Of a stretch of 64,000 nucleotides of DNA, positions 34,850-43,458 are shown in pieces. The position numbers and the translations under genes are program-made. A model generated the notes under the pieces. That model was not told the DNA's origin, searched no databases, and saw only the letters and a program-made list of their open reading frames with translations. The DNA comes from Maricaulis sp. (lineage in GTDB: Bacteria > Pseudomonadota > Alphaproteobacteria > Caulobacterales > Maricaulaceae). The stretch is from assembly GCF_017643475.1 (NCBI RefSeq), contig NZ_JAEPNI010000001.1, forward strand, positions 558,001 to 622,000. Direction: 5' to 3'. Positions within the stretch are counted from its first letter, which is position 1, and every line of letters starts with the position of its first letter.

Positions 34850-35488
34850 ATGTTGATGTATGTTTCCTTGACCTTGTTGGTGCTACTGTCTCTTGGTCTT
34901 GGCGTCATTGTGATGGCGCGACGGCAGGGAAAACCGTCCAAGGGGCAAGCTGTGGAAGAAAAGAAAGAGTTTCGTCCAGACCCGCCTGCCCATCCAAGTG
35001 ATCTTCCAAGTCTTTCACGCTACCAAAAATACCCTAACTCCACTTGTGTGGAAGATATTGAGGCGGCTTACGCCGCTGCCGCTGAGCTTTTGCGGCCGTA
35101 TGTTTATGACGATGAGGACTACTTCCGGCGCGATGCAAAAGGCAATCCTAGCGGGCGCGACGGATTGGGAAAGCTCAATTGGGACAATGGCTATAGAGAT
35201 GGGACCATATCTATTTATGCAACGGGTGGTACGTTCCGGTTGACTTCTTGGTCACGCGGTCAGGAACGTGAAATTCTATCTGGTGATGCGGACGCGATCG
35301 TTTATGAATTGGTCTCTAGTCTTGTCAAAAGCCTCGCCATCACTTGGGAGGCACGAAACCGGGACGAAACTCGGAACTCCCGCCTGGGTTGGTTTGCGAA
35401 ATCCGAAGAGCTCATGATGTTGATTGATACCGGGTGGGCGGAACGGCTGCATCGGGATCACATCGAAACTTTGAAAAAGTATCCATAG
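34850..35488 (+). CDS. Membrane-anchored protein resembling Imm63 immunity proteins
   Basis: 212 residues. An N-terminal membrane helix (residues 2-22) and a charged linker precede a domain from about residue 60 to the end. The C-terminal part, DETRNSRLGWFAKSEELM and TGWAERLHRDHIETLKKYP, looks like Imm63-type immunity proteins (PF15599), in which an arginine-rich FAKQ-EELM segment is followed by W-AER. That likeness is from memory and I hold it at moderate confidence. No matching toxin gene is nearby. Base composition is lower in GC than its neighbours, which suggests transfer. It may be an orphan immunity gene or a distant cousin with another role. Confidence 0.5.
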   Translation: MLMYVSLTLLVLLSLGLGVIVMARRQGKPSKGQAVEEKKEFRPDPPAHPSDLPSLSRYQKYPNSTCVEDIEAAYAAAAELLRPYVYDDEDYFRRDAKGNPSGRDGLGKLNWDNGYRDGTISIYATGGTFRLTSWSRGQEREILSGDADAIVYELVSSLVKSLAITWEARNRDETRNSRLGWFAKSEELMMLIDTGWAERLHRDHIETLKKYP

Positions 35489-35544
35489 ACTTGCCTTTGC
35501 GGGCCAACGCTCCAAATACTCATACAAGCAAGTTAGGGATAATT

Positions 35545-36075
35545 ATGCGCGCTCTTATTCTCGCCTCCGCCGCGGCGATTGCCGTTTCCGCCACTGCTCA
35601 TGCCGATCTTAATGTCGGAGACGCTGCGCCCGAGTTGGTGCTCGAAGGATATCAAGCGGGTGAGGCGGTGAACTTCACCCTGTCTGAAGCGTTGGAGAGC
35701 GGCCCGGTCGTTGCCTTCTTCTTCCCGGCGGCCTTCACTTCCGGCTGTGAAGCGCAGGCGGCGAATTTTGCCGAGAATATCGAGCAGTTTGAAACGCTGG
35801 GTGCGCAGGTGATTGGTTTGACGGCCGGCAATGTTGACCGTTTGTCCGACTTCTCCACCCAGCACTGTGCCGATGCATTTCCGGTTTTTGCGGTCAACGA
35901 CCAGATGATCAGCGACTATGACGCGCGGATGCGTCCTGGCGGCAATTGGACCGGCCGTATCACCTATGTGATCGACCAGGATTCCACGATTGCCTATCAC
36001 TATGCTGACGGTAATCCCTATCCGCATGTCGACAATTCCCTGGAAGCCTTGCGGGCCATGGGCGGGGCGGACTAG
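35545..36075 (+). CDS. Exported peroxiredoxin (AhpC/TSA-BCP type)
   Basis: 176 residues. A signal peptide (ALILASAAAIAVSATAHA) precedes a thioredoxin-fold peroxiredoxin. The peroxidatic cysteine lies in FPAAFTSGCEAQA, the PxxxTxxC motif, and a second cysteine lies about 48 residues later (STQHCADAF), which could be the resolving residue of a 1- or 2-Cys BCP-like enzyme. It should reduce hydrogen peroxide or organic peroxides in the periplasm. The ATG at 35545 follows TAGGGATAATT, a fair ribosome site. It is the first of a group of exported proteins. Confidence 0.87.
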   Translation: MRALILASAAAIAVSATAHADLNVGDAAPELVLEGYQAGEAVNFTLSEALESGPVVAFFFPAAFTSGCEAQAANFAENIEQFETLGAQVIGLTAGNVDRLSDFSTQHCADAFPVFAVNDQMISDYDARMRPGGNWTGRITYVIDQDSTIAYHYADGNPYPHVDNSLEALRAMGGAD

Positions 36076-36240
36076 CGCCCACCCAATCAAGCCCATTTCC
36101 TGACCGAATATGGCCGCTTTGAGGGCGTTCATGTTCAGGATGAATTCAGTACCCTGCGACAAGAATTCACCTTGCTGACACGTGTGTGGTGATTGCACAC
36201 GGGTAGGAAGCATGTTCAGATTGGTTTCCTAGGGGGACTT

Positions 36241-36705
36241 ATGATCGCACGCCTGACATCGTTGGCTCTGGCCTCGATCGTCTGCAGCGCGCCTGCCATT
36301 GCGCAGGACGCCGAACGTGCGCCGCGCTGGGGTGGGATCTATCTTTCCGCCGGCTTTACCCCTGATCCTTATGAATTTGACCTGGAAGCAGGTGGTCCGG
36401 TGCATTCCGGCCGCGCGATCCGCAGTTCCTGCCCGGGCAATATCACCGATGAAGCGAGCGTCGAGATCTATTACAATGCGGGGTCATTCCCGCTGATCTT
36501 CAGCGCTTATTCCGGCATTGATGCTACGCTCGTCATTCTGGGCCCCGACAACGCCTGGCACTGTGATGATGACAGCGGGCAAGGCACCAATCCGCGCATT
36601 GAATTTACCCGGCCGAATTCGGGCAGCTACCTCGTCTGGGTAGGCAGCTATGCGGCCGACACCACCGCTCCGGCAGTTCTGAAAGTCTCGGAAATTGCCC
36701 GGTGA
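36241..36705 (+). CDS. Exported single-domain repeat protein
   Basis: 154 residues with a signal peptide ending near residue 22 (APAIAQ). The mature part is one domain of about 130 residues: WGGIYLSAGFTPDPYEFDLEAGG, a cysteine in SSCPGNI, SAYSGIDATLVILGPDNAWHCDDDSG with a second cysteine, then YLVWVGSYAADTTAPAVLKVSEI. The same domain occurs four times in the next gene. It looks like a beta-sandwich similar to pre-peptidase C-terminal (PPC) domains, but I do not recognise a named family for certain. AGGGGGACTT precedes the ATG at 36241. It lies 31 bases before its four-domain paralogue. Confidence 0.8.
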   Translation: MIARLTSLALASIVCSAPAIAQDAERAPRWGGIYLSAGFTPDPYEFDLEAGGPVHSGRAIRSSCPGNITDEASVEIYYNAGSFPLIFSAYSGIDATLVILGPDNAWHCDDDSGQGTNPRIEFTRPNSGSYLVWVGSYAADTTAPAVLKVSEIAR

Positions 36706-36736
36706 ACCATGTCGCTCGATCAGGGGAGATGAGCAG

Positions 36737-38503
36737 ATGAAACTACGCAACTGGATACTCGCCACGACATTCCTAGCCGCCGCGTGCGGCACAGCCTCGG
36801 CCCAGGACTGGAACGCCCAGCCTGCCTATGGCTCCATGCGCCTGGAGGCGGGATTTGCCGGTGATCCGCGATCTGTCGACATCCAGGCGGGTGGCGCAAT
36901 CCCTGCACGCAATCTCGACCAGCAGTGCGCGGGTTTCATCACGCACCAGCCGAGTTTCTCACTGGACTACGAGGCGGGTGCTTTCTCGCTCTATTTTGCC
37001 GCCGGTTCCGATGCGGATGGATCCATGGTGGTGCGCGCACCGGACGGAAGCTTTCATTGCAATGACGACGCTACCGGTCACGGTCTGAATCCGGGCGTGG
37101 CGATCTCCGACCCGATGTCCGGTGAGTACGACGTCTGGGTTGGCTCGCTGGGATATGGCGATGGTTATACGCCGGGCGAGCTGCACATCTCCGAGATCGG
37201 GTTTGATACGTCGAACCGTTTCTCACGCTCTGCGGATGCGGAGCTGCAGCCGGACCACGGGCGACTGAATCTGCGTGCCGGATTTGACGATGATCCGCGG
37301 ACGATGGGCATCCAGGTTGGCGGTGATGTTGATGGCGCGCGCTCTACCCAGAACCAGTGCTGGGGCTCGATCTCGCAGCAGCCGGATGTCTGGATCGACT
37401 ATGATGCAAATGATGTGTTCGATCTCTATGTTTCCATGCAGTCGGAAGATGACACCACGCTGATCATCGCCGGACCGGATGGTGGGTGGCACTGCGATGA
37501 CGACACCGCCGGCGAGCTCAATCCGGGAGTGCGTATCCGTGATCCCCAGTCGGGACGTTACGCCGTCTGGGGCGGAGTCTTTGGCGGCGGCGGGGGTGTT
37601 GATGCGACGCTCTATGTTTCCGAGCTCGGCTTCCTGGGTGATACGTCCGGTCCGCCACTGCTCGAGTGGAACGGCACTCCCAATTACGGCGGCGTGTCTC
37701 TGGATGCCGGTTTCGCTCCGGATCCGCACAATATCTCGCTCTATGCCGGTGGCGACCAGGATGTTTTCGAAGCGATCGGTGAGAACTGCCGCGGCTATAC
37801 AACTAGCCAGCCCGACTTCAACCTGGATTATGATGCAGCGATGCTGGATCTTTATCTCTCGGCCTCTTCCGAGGGTGACATCACGATGGTCGTCCGCGCC
37901 CCGGATGGTAGCTGGCACTGTGATGATGACAGCGCGGGCGATCTCAATCCGGGCCTGCATTTCGACGAACCTCAGTCCGGTATGTACAATATCTGGGTCG
38001 GCACCTATTCCGAGCGCGAGCCGATCCCGGCGACCCTGCACGTTTCCGAACTGGCTTTCGGTGATGAGTACGGAATGGACGAGACGCTCGATTTCAGCCT
38101 GGAGGCGAACTATGGCTCGGTAGAGCTTGAGGCTGGCTTCCTGCCGGACCCACATCGCCTGGACTTGCTGGCTGGTGGATCTGTCGAGGCTTCTTCCGGC
38201 GCCAACCGGTCTTGTCGTGGATTTGTCTCGGCTGCTCCGGACTATGAGCTGCAATACACGGCTGCCGAACTCGATCTCTTCATTTCCGCCTATGCAGACG
38301 GCCATGATCCGACGCTGGTTGTGAACACGCCGAGTGGTGAATGGGTGTGCAATGATGACGCAATCGGCCTCAATCCAGGTATCGCCTTCGAAGACCCGGA
38401 AAGCGGTGTCTACGATATCTGGGTCGGTACCTATCTGGAGGATGATTCCTTCGATGCCGAGTTGCAGATTTCCGAAATGGGCTTCGACCAGACGCGCGAC
38501 TGA
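36737..38503 (+). CDS. Exported protein with four tandem copies of the repeat domain
   Basis: 588 residues. After a signal peptide (residues 1-23; the AAACG stretch could also be a weak lipobox) there are four copies of one domain at about 28-168, 178-318, 324-460 and 466-586. Each has the order YG-x-(3)-L-AGF-DP, a first cysteine before GF/Y-I/T, LDLYxSA, a G-x-WHCxDD block with a second cysteine, LNPG, SGxYdiWVG and a final SE-L/M-GF. The two cysteines in each domain probably form a disulfide. Acidic residues are abundant, so metal binding is possible. The upstream gene encodes one copy of the same domain. Confidence 0.85.
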   Translation: MKLRNWILATTFLAAACGTASAQDWNAQPAYGSMRLEAGFAGDPRSVDIQAGGAIPARNLDQQCAGFITHQPSFSLDYEAGAFSLYFAAGSDADGSMVVRAPDGSFHCNDDATGHGLNPGVAISDPMSGEYDVWVGSLGYGDGYTPGELHISEIGFDTSNRFSRSADAELQPDHGRLNLRAGFDDDPRTMGIQVGGDVDGARSTQNQCWGSISQQPDVWIDYDANDVFDLYVSMQSEDDTTLIIAGPDGGWHCDDDTAGELNPGVRIRDPQSGRYAVWGGVFGGGGGVDATLYVSELGFLGDTSGPPLLEWNGTPNYGGVSLDAGFAPDPHNISLYAGGDQDVFEAIGENCRGYTTSQPDFNLDYDAAMLDLYLSASSEGDITMVVRAPDGSWHCDDDSAGDLNPGLHFDEPQSGMYNIWVGTYSEREPIPATLHVSELAFGDEYGMDETLDFSLEANYGSVELEAGFLPDPHRLDLLAGGSVEASSGANRSCRGFVSAAPDYELQYTAAELDLFISAYADGHDPTLVVNTPSGEWVCNDDAIGLNPGIAFEDPESGVYDIWVGTYLEDDSFDAELQISEMGFDQTRD

Positions 38504-38527
38504 TCCGGTCGCCTATCGGTGAAACAG

Positions 38528-38556
38528 GAGCGGCTCCGTGCGGGCCGCTCTTTTTT
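38528..38556 (+). terminator. Terminator after the repeat-protein gene
   Basis: GAGCGGC and GCCGCTC form a 7-bp stem with a 9-base loop followed by six T. It closes the unit that begins at 36241. Confidence 0.85.
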
Positions 38557-38595
38557 CATGCGTGGGCCGGTCTGGATGCTTGGCAGGACAAGGGC

Positions 38596-38608
38596 GTTAT
38601 ACTATATC
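38596..38608 (+). promoter_or_regulatory. Zur-like box upstream of the merC-like gene
   Basis: GTTATACTATATC is one mismatch from the palindromic Zur-type core GTTATA-N-TATAAC, which regulates zinc uptake in many alphaproteobacteria. It lies 36 bases before the ATG at 38644, where a promoter would be. Confidence 0.5.
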
Positions 38609-38643
38609 ATCACTCCCTTGCGAGCGCGGAGTACCCGGACGGC

Positions 38644-39081
38644 ATGTCCAACAATCATCTCGATATTGGCGGCATCGCCCTGTCACTGGTTTGCGTGATG
38701 CATTGTCTGGTCTTCCCGGCTGCTGCGGTCGCCGCGCCTCTGCTGGCACCAGGGCTGGCCGAACAGATCGGCCTGGCTCATGAATGGCACCTGATCCTGC
38801 TTGCCATTGCTGCACCTGTTTCCATCATCGCACTGGGCTGGGGCGTGAAGATCTCTGACGGCAGCTGGCGTCTTCTAGCTGCGGGACTTGTTGGCCTGGG
38901 TCTGATGGCGCTGGGGGCGTCGCACATGTTCAGCGAGCTGATCGAAACCCTGCTGACCCTGGCCGGTGTCACGACTGTCGCTGTCGCGCACGGATTGAAC
39001 TACAATCAGCGTCGCCGTCGCGGACATGTGCACGAGCGAGATTGCGGCATGTGCGAGGATGATGTCGCTGCGGGTCGCTAG
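38644..39081 (+). CDS. MerC-family small membrane protein
   Basis: 145 residues with about four membrane helices, typical of MerC. Helix 1 contains SLVCVMHCLVFPAAAVAAP, with the two-cysteine CVMHC-type site of MerC proteins that shuttle metal ions across the inner membrane. The C-terminus carries HVHERDCGMCEDD, a His-Cys-x2-Cys metal site. Classical MerC serves mercury operons, but no other mer gene is present, and the Zur-like box in front suggests a zinc-controlled function. The transported ion is not known. Expression is independent, between a terminator and the rpmI promoter. Confidence 0.8.
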   Translation: MSNNHLDIGGIALSLVCVMHCLVFPAAAVAAPLLAPGLAEQIGLAHEWHLILLAIAAPVSIIALGWGVKISDGSWRLLAAGLVGLGLMALGASHMFSELIETLLTLAGVTTVAVAHGLNYNQRRRRGHVHERDCGMCEDDVAAGR

Positions 39082-39095
39082 ACTCGCATCCGCGC

Positions 39096-39123
39096 TTGCA
39101 ATCACTGAATATCCGCGTATAAC
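39096..39123 (+). promoter_or_regulatory. Sigma70 promoter of rpmI-rplT
   Basis: TTGCAA (39096-39101) and TATAAC (39118-39123) are spaced by 16 bases. The -10 matches five of six and the -35 four of six consensus bases. It is followed by an untranslated leader of about 95 bases. Confidence 0.6.
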
Positions 39124-39188
39124 GCCCGCTCTTTGAGAAATGGCGTATTGGGCCCGATCGACATGCCCGTGCGTTGAACCCATCGAAC

Positions 39189-39208
39189 GGACCGGGTCAA
39201 TCCGGTCC
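39189..39208 (+). promoter_or_regulatory. Leader hairpin before rpmI
   Basis: GGACCGG (39189-39195) and CCGGTCC (39202-39208) form a perfect 7-bp stem with a 6-base loop, directly before the AAAGGAG ribosome site of rpmI. Ribosomal protein L20 autoregulates its operon in other bacteria through such a leader, so this is a candidate regulatory structure. No T-run follows, so it is not a terminator. Confidence 0.4.
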
Positions 39209-39224
39209 TGAAAAGGAGATGTAA

Positions 39225-39425
39225 ATGTCGAAGATGAAGACCAAGAGCGGCGCCAAAAAGCGCTTCAAGCTCACCGCCACGGGCAAGGTCAAGGCCGGAC
39301 AAGCTGGCAAGCGCCACGGCATGATCAAGCGTACCCCCAAGCAGATCCGTAACAAGCGCGGCCAGACGACCCTGTCTGCCCAGGACGCGCGGATCGTCAA
39401 AAAGTACATCCCGAACGGCCTCTAG
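39225..39425 (+). CDS. rpmI: 50S ribosomal protein L35
   Basis: 66 residues: [21 protein letters not shown] at the start and [20 protein letters not shown] in the middle, the standard L35 pattern. AAAGGAGATGTAA precedes the ATG. It is the first gene of rpmI-rplT. Confidence 0.98.
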   Translation: MSKMKTKSGAKKRFKLTATGKVKAGQAGKRHGMIKRTPKQIRNKRGQTTLSAQDARIVKKYIPNGL

Positions 39426-39456
39426 GCCGCTGGCACCGAGTTAGGAGCACACAGAT

Positions 39457-39813
39457 ATGTCTCGAGTTACATCCGGACCGGCGACCGCATCCCGCCACAA
39501 GAAAGTCATCAAGAAAGCCAAGGGCTATTACGGCGCACGCCGCAAGCAGTTCCGCACGGCTGTCCAGGCAGTGGAGAAGGCAGGTCAATACGCTTACCGT
39601 GACCGCCGCGCCAAGAAGCGCAATTTCCGCAGCCTGTGGATCCAGCGCATCAATGCCGGCGCCCGCCTGCACGGCATGACCTATTCGGTCTTCATGAACG
39701 GCCTGTCCAAGGCTGGCATCGAAGTTGACCGCAAGGTCCTCTCCGACATCGCCATCCGCGAGCCGGAAGCGTTCAAGGCCCTGGTTGACCAGGCGCGCGC
39801 TGCGCTGGGCTAA
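39457..39813 (+). CDS. rplT: 50S ribosomal protein L20
   Basis: 118 residues. [29 protein letters not shown] at the start and [20 protein letters not shown] in the middle are diagnostic for L20, an early assembly protein of the 50S subunit that also acts as translational repressor in other bacteria. TTAGGAGCACACAG precedes the ATG. Confidence 0.98.
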   Translation: MSRVTSGPATASRHKKVIKKAKGYYGARRKQFRTAVQAVEKAGQYAYRDRRAKKRNFRSLWIQRINAGARLHGMTYSVFMNGLSKAGIEVDRKVLSDIAIREPEAFKALVDQARAALG

Positions 39814-39839
39814 ACCCGGCTGAAAAGAATTCCGGAACA

Positions 39840-39875
39840 GGCCCGCAGGCGCACCGCCCGCGGGCCTTTTCTTTT
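39840..39875 (+). terminator. Terminator after rplT
   Basis: GGCCCGC and GCGGGCC (7 bp) with a 13-base loop are followed by TTTTCTTTTG, 26 bases after the rplT stop. Confidence 0.85.
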
Positions 39876-39958
39876 GTCCGATTGAGTTTGACCGCGCCTC
39901 CCGGTCGACACCTGAAAAATCACCGGTTAAACCCTGCAGGACAGGTAAGGGTCACAGC

Positions 39959-41041
39959 ATGACAGACACGTCCAATCTCGACACGCTTGAACGCGATGTT
40001 CTCTCCCAGATCGAAGCAGCCGGTAATGAGGCTGGTCTCGATGAAATCCGCGTTTCCGCGCTCGGCAAGAAGGGTTCGGTGAGCCTTATGATGCGCGAGC
40101 TGGGCAAGATGAGCCCGGAAGAGCGCCAGGTCATGGGGCCGGCCCTGAATGGCCTGAAGACCCGGCTCAATGACGCCATCACGGCACGCAAGGATACGCT
40201 GGAAAATGCGGCGCTAGATGCGGCCCTTGCCAGCGAGACCGTGGATATCTCCCTGCCGGTGCGCCCGCAGCCACAAGGCTCGCTGCACCCGATCACCCAA
40301 GTGATGGAAGAGCTGGCCGTGATCTTTGCCGATATGGGTTTCGCCGTGGCGGAAGGTCCCGATGTCGAGGACGATTTCCATAATTTCACCGCGCTGAACT
40401 TCCCGGAAGGCCACCCGGCCCGCGACACCCAGGACACCTTCTTCATGCAGCCGGATGCCGACGGCAATCGCAAGGTTTTGCGCACGCATACCTCGCCGGT
40501 CCAGATCCGCACCATGCTCGAGCAGAAGCCGCCGATCCGCATTATCGCGCCGGGCCGTGTCTATCGCTGTGACTGGGACCAGACCCACACGCCGATGTTC
40601 CACCAGGTCGAAGGCCTGGTCATCGACAAGGACACCCATATGGGCCACCTCAAGGGTGTGCTGCTGGATTTCATCGCCGCCTTCTTCGAGACCGACAAGG
40701 TCGAGGCGCAATTCCGTCCGCACCACTTCCCCTTCACCGAGCCGTCTGCAGAGATGGACGTGAAGTATGAGCGGGTTGGCCAGGCCGTGAAAGTCGGTCA
40801 GGGCGATAAATGGATGGAAATCCTGGGCTGCGGCATGGTCCACCCGAACGTGATCCGCAATTGCGGTCTCGATCCGGACGAATACCAGGGCTTTGCCTTC
40901 GGTATGGGCGTGGATCGCCTGGCGATGCTGAAATACGGCGCGCCGGACCTGCGTGACTTCTTCAATTCCGACAAGCGCTGGCTGGCCCATTACGGCTTCA
41001 GCCCGCTGCTCCAGGCCAACCTGGCGACCGGCCTTAGCTAA
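39959..41041 (+). CDS. pheS: Phenylalanine-tRNA ligase alpha subunit
   Basis: 360 residues. An N-terminal coiled-coil (residues 1-90) precedes the class II catalytic domain: [31 protein letters not shown] (motif 2 region), [22 protein letters not shown] and the motif-3-like [16 protein letters not shown]. It forms the alpha2beta2 enzyme with PheT. AGGTAAGGGTC lies before the ATG. It is separated from rplT by a terminator, so pheST has its own promoter or partial readthrough. Confidence 0.97.
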   Translation: MTDTSNLDTLERDVLSQIEAAGNEAGLDEIRVSALGKKGSVSLMMRELGKMSPEERQVMGPALNGLKTRLNDAITARKDTLENAALDAALASETVDISLPVRPQPQGSLHPITQVMEELAVIFADMGFAVAEGPDVEDDFHNFTALNFPEGHPARDTQDTFFMQPDADGNRKVLRTHTSPVQIRTMLEQKPPIRIIAPGRVYRCDWDQTHTPMFHQVEGLVIDKDTHMGHLKGVLLDFIAAFFETDKVEAQFRPHHFPFTEPSAEMDVKYERVGQAVKVGQGDKWMEILGCGMVHPNVIRNCGLDPDEYQGFAFGMGVDRLAMLKYGAPDLRDFFNSDKRWLAHYGFSPLLQANLATGLS

Positions 41042-41052
41042 AGAAGATTGCT

Positions 41053-43452
41053 ATGAAATTCCCTCTTTCCTGGCTGAAATATCACCTCGAGACCGACGCA
41101 TCTCTGGCCGAGATCGCCGATGCCATGACCATGGCAGGTCTGGAGATCGAAGATATCGACAATCCGGCCGAGAAGTTTGGCGAGTTTACCGTCTGCTACG
41201 TCAAGGACGCGGTGAAACACCCCGATGCTGACAAGCTGCGTGTGTGCACGGTCGACACCAGGGATGGCGAGAAACAGATCGTCTGTGGTGCGCCCAATGC
41301 CCGTGCCGGCATGTATGCTGTGTATGCACCCCTGGGGACCTATATTCCCGGCCTCGACTTTGCGCTGGACAAGAAGCCACGCAAGATCCGAGGCGTTGAA
41401 AGCCATGGCATGATGTGTTCGGCCAAGGAGCTCGAGCTCGGCGAGGACCATGACGGCATCATCGACCTGGACGGCGAGTGGGAAGTTGGAACCCCGGCTG
41501 TCGTCGCCCTGGGCCAGGACGACCCGGTCATCGACTTTGAAGTTACCCCGAACCGTCCCGACTGGCTGGGTGTGCGCGGTATTGCCCGTGATCTGGCCGC
41601 GACCGGTATCGGTACGCTGAAGGATGTTCCGGTCAACGAGATCGAGGGCTCATTCCCGTGCCCGGTCGAGATCAAGCTGGACTGGCCGGAAGCCTGCCCG
41701 GTCTTCATGGGCCGCATAGTGCGCGGCGTGAAGAATGTGGAGAGCCCGGACTGGCTGAAAAAGGCGCTGACCTCCATCGGTCTGCGCCCGATCAACGCCC
41801 TAGCCGACATCACCAATCTGATTTCCTACGACCGCTGTCGTCCGCTGCACGTCTATGATGCCAGCAAGCTGACCGGCGCCATCCATGCCCGCAAGGGGGC
41901 TGGCGAGACGGACAGGTTCGAGGCGCTGGACAACAAGGAATATGTCCCGGCTGACAGCATGTGTGTCATCGCCGACGAGGCGCGCGCGCTCGGTTTTGGC
42001 GGCGTCATGGGCGGTGTTTATTCCGGCTGTGAGAGCGATACGACGGATGTCTTCATCGAAGCCGCCTGGTTCGATCCGCTGATCACCCGCGCCACCGCCA
42101 AGGCCACCGGCATCGATAGTGATGCGAAATACCGTTACGAGCGCGGTGTGGACCCGGCGTCCTGCCGTGACGGCATCGAATACGCCACTCGCCTGATCCT
42201 GGATATCTGCGGGGGTGAAGCCTCCGAGGTTCTGGTCGCGGGCGAAGTTCCGGCCAAGCCGGCCGACATCGAGTTCCCGGTCACCGAGGTCAAGCGCCTG
42301 ACCGGGCTGGACCTTCCGCGTGAAGAGATCGTGCGCATCCTGGAAACGCTCGGTTTCGAACCGGTCGGCGAGGGCGATATGCTGACCGTGGGTGTGCCCA
42401 GCTGGCGTCTGGATTGTTCGCAGAAAGCCGATCTGGTCGAGGAAGTCGCCCGGATCCACGGTTTCGACAATCTCGAAGCCCTGTCCCTGCCGCGTTTGCC
42501 GGGCCGCCGCGAAGCGCCGGCCACACCGATGCAACTGCGTGCGCGTTACGCGCGTCGCGCCCTGGCCAGCCGGGGTTACAGCGAGGCCGTGACCTGGTCC
42601 TTCTGTGAAACTTCCCAGGCCGCGCTGTTTGGCGGTCATGGCGAAGGCCTGACGCTGGACAATCCGATTTCATCCGAGCTGGACGTCATGCGCCCGACCG
42701 CGCTGATCCACCTGCTGACGGCCATGCAGGCCAATGCGGATCGCGGCCAGGCCGGTGCAGCCCTCTTCGAGGTCGGACCGATTTATCTGTCCGATGCGCC
42801 TGACGGCCAGCGCCTTGTCGCAACCGGCGTCATGCCGGTGCAGGCGGACCGTCACTGGACCGGTCAGCGCGAGCCCGATGTGTTCGACGTCAAAGCCGAT
42901 GTCATGGCCGCTCTGGAAGCGGCCGGTGCGCCGGTCGGCTCGCTGCAGACGGTGGCCGAAGCGCGCGAGTGGTGGCATCCGGGTCGTTCCGGTGTCATGC
43001 GCCTGGGGCCGAAAAACGTCATGGCCGAGTTTGGCGAGATCCATCCGCGCGTGCTCAAGGCGCTGGATATTGACGGTCGTGTTCTCGCTTTCGAGATCGT
43101 TCTGGACAATATCCCGATGCCGAAAAAGGTGTCCGGTCTGAAAGCCCGCACCCAGCTGGACAAGGCGGACCTGACGCCGGTGCGTCGTGACTTCGCCTTC
43201 CTGGTCGACAAGAGCGTTGCAGCCGATGCAGCGATCCGTGCGGCCAAGGGCGCGGACAAACAGCTGATCACGGGTGTTTCTGTCTTCGATGTCTATGAGG
43301 GCAAGGGTGTTCCGGAAGGCCAGGTTTCACTGGCGCTGGAAGTCACGCTCCAACCACGTGAAAAGACTCTGACAGACGAGGAAATCGAGGCGGTCGCCGG
43401 CAAGATTGTCGCCAAGGTAACCGGTGCAACGGGCGGCAGCCTGCGCAGCTAG
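41053..43452 (+). CDS. pheT: Phenylalanine-tRNA ligase beta subunit
   Basis: 799 residues. It has the N-terminal EMAP-II/tRNA-binding domain (KFGEFTVCYVKDAVKHPDADKLRVC), the B3/B4 editing domain (TPNRPDWLGVRGIARDLAA, KATGIDSDAKYRYERG), the B5 domain and the C-terminal anticodon-binding ferredoxin fold (TPVRRDFAFLVDKSVAADA). It contributes the proofreading of mischarged Tyr-tRNA. Start GAAGATTGCT-ATG, 11 bases after pheS. Confidence 0.97.
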   Translation: MKFPLSWLKYHLETDASLAEIADAMTMAGLEIEDIDNPAEKFGEFTVCYVKDAVKHPDADKLRVCTVDTRDGEKQIVCGAPNARAGMYAVYAPLGTYIPGLDFALDKKPRKIRGVESHGMMCSAKELELGEDHDGIIDLDGEWEVGTPAVVALGQDDPVIDFEVTPNRPDWLGVRGIARDLAATGIGTLKDVPVNEIEGSFPCPVEIKLDWPEACPVFMGRIVRGVKNVESPDWLKKALTSIGLRPINALADITNLISYDRCRPLHVYDASKLTGAIHARKGAGETDRFEALDNKEYVPADSMCVIADEARALGFGGVMGGVYSGCESDTTDVFIEAAWFDPLITRATAKATGIDSDAKYRYERGVDPASCRDGIEYATRLILDICGGEASEVLVAGEVPAKPADIEFPVTEVKRLTGLDLPREEIVRILETLGFEPVGEGDMLTVGVPSWRLDCSQKADLVEEVARIHGFDNLEALSLPRLPGRREAPATPMQLRARYARRALASRGYSEAVTWSFCETSQAALFGGHGEGLTLDNPISSELDVMRPTALIHLLTAMQANADRGQAGAALFEVGPIYLSDAPDGQRLVATGVMPVQADRHWTGQREPDVFDVKADVMAALEAAGAPVGSLQTVAEAREWWHPGRSGVMRLGPKNVMAEFGEIHPRVLKALDIDGRVLAFEIVLDNIPMPKKVSGLKARTQLDKADLTPVRRDFAFLVDKSVAADAAIRAAKGADKQLITGVSVFDVYEGKGVPEGQVSLALEVTLQPREKTLTDEEIEAVAGKIVAKVTGATGGSLRS

Positions 43453-43458
43453 TCCGGC

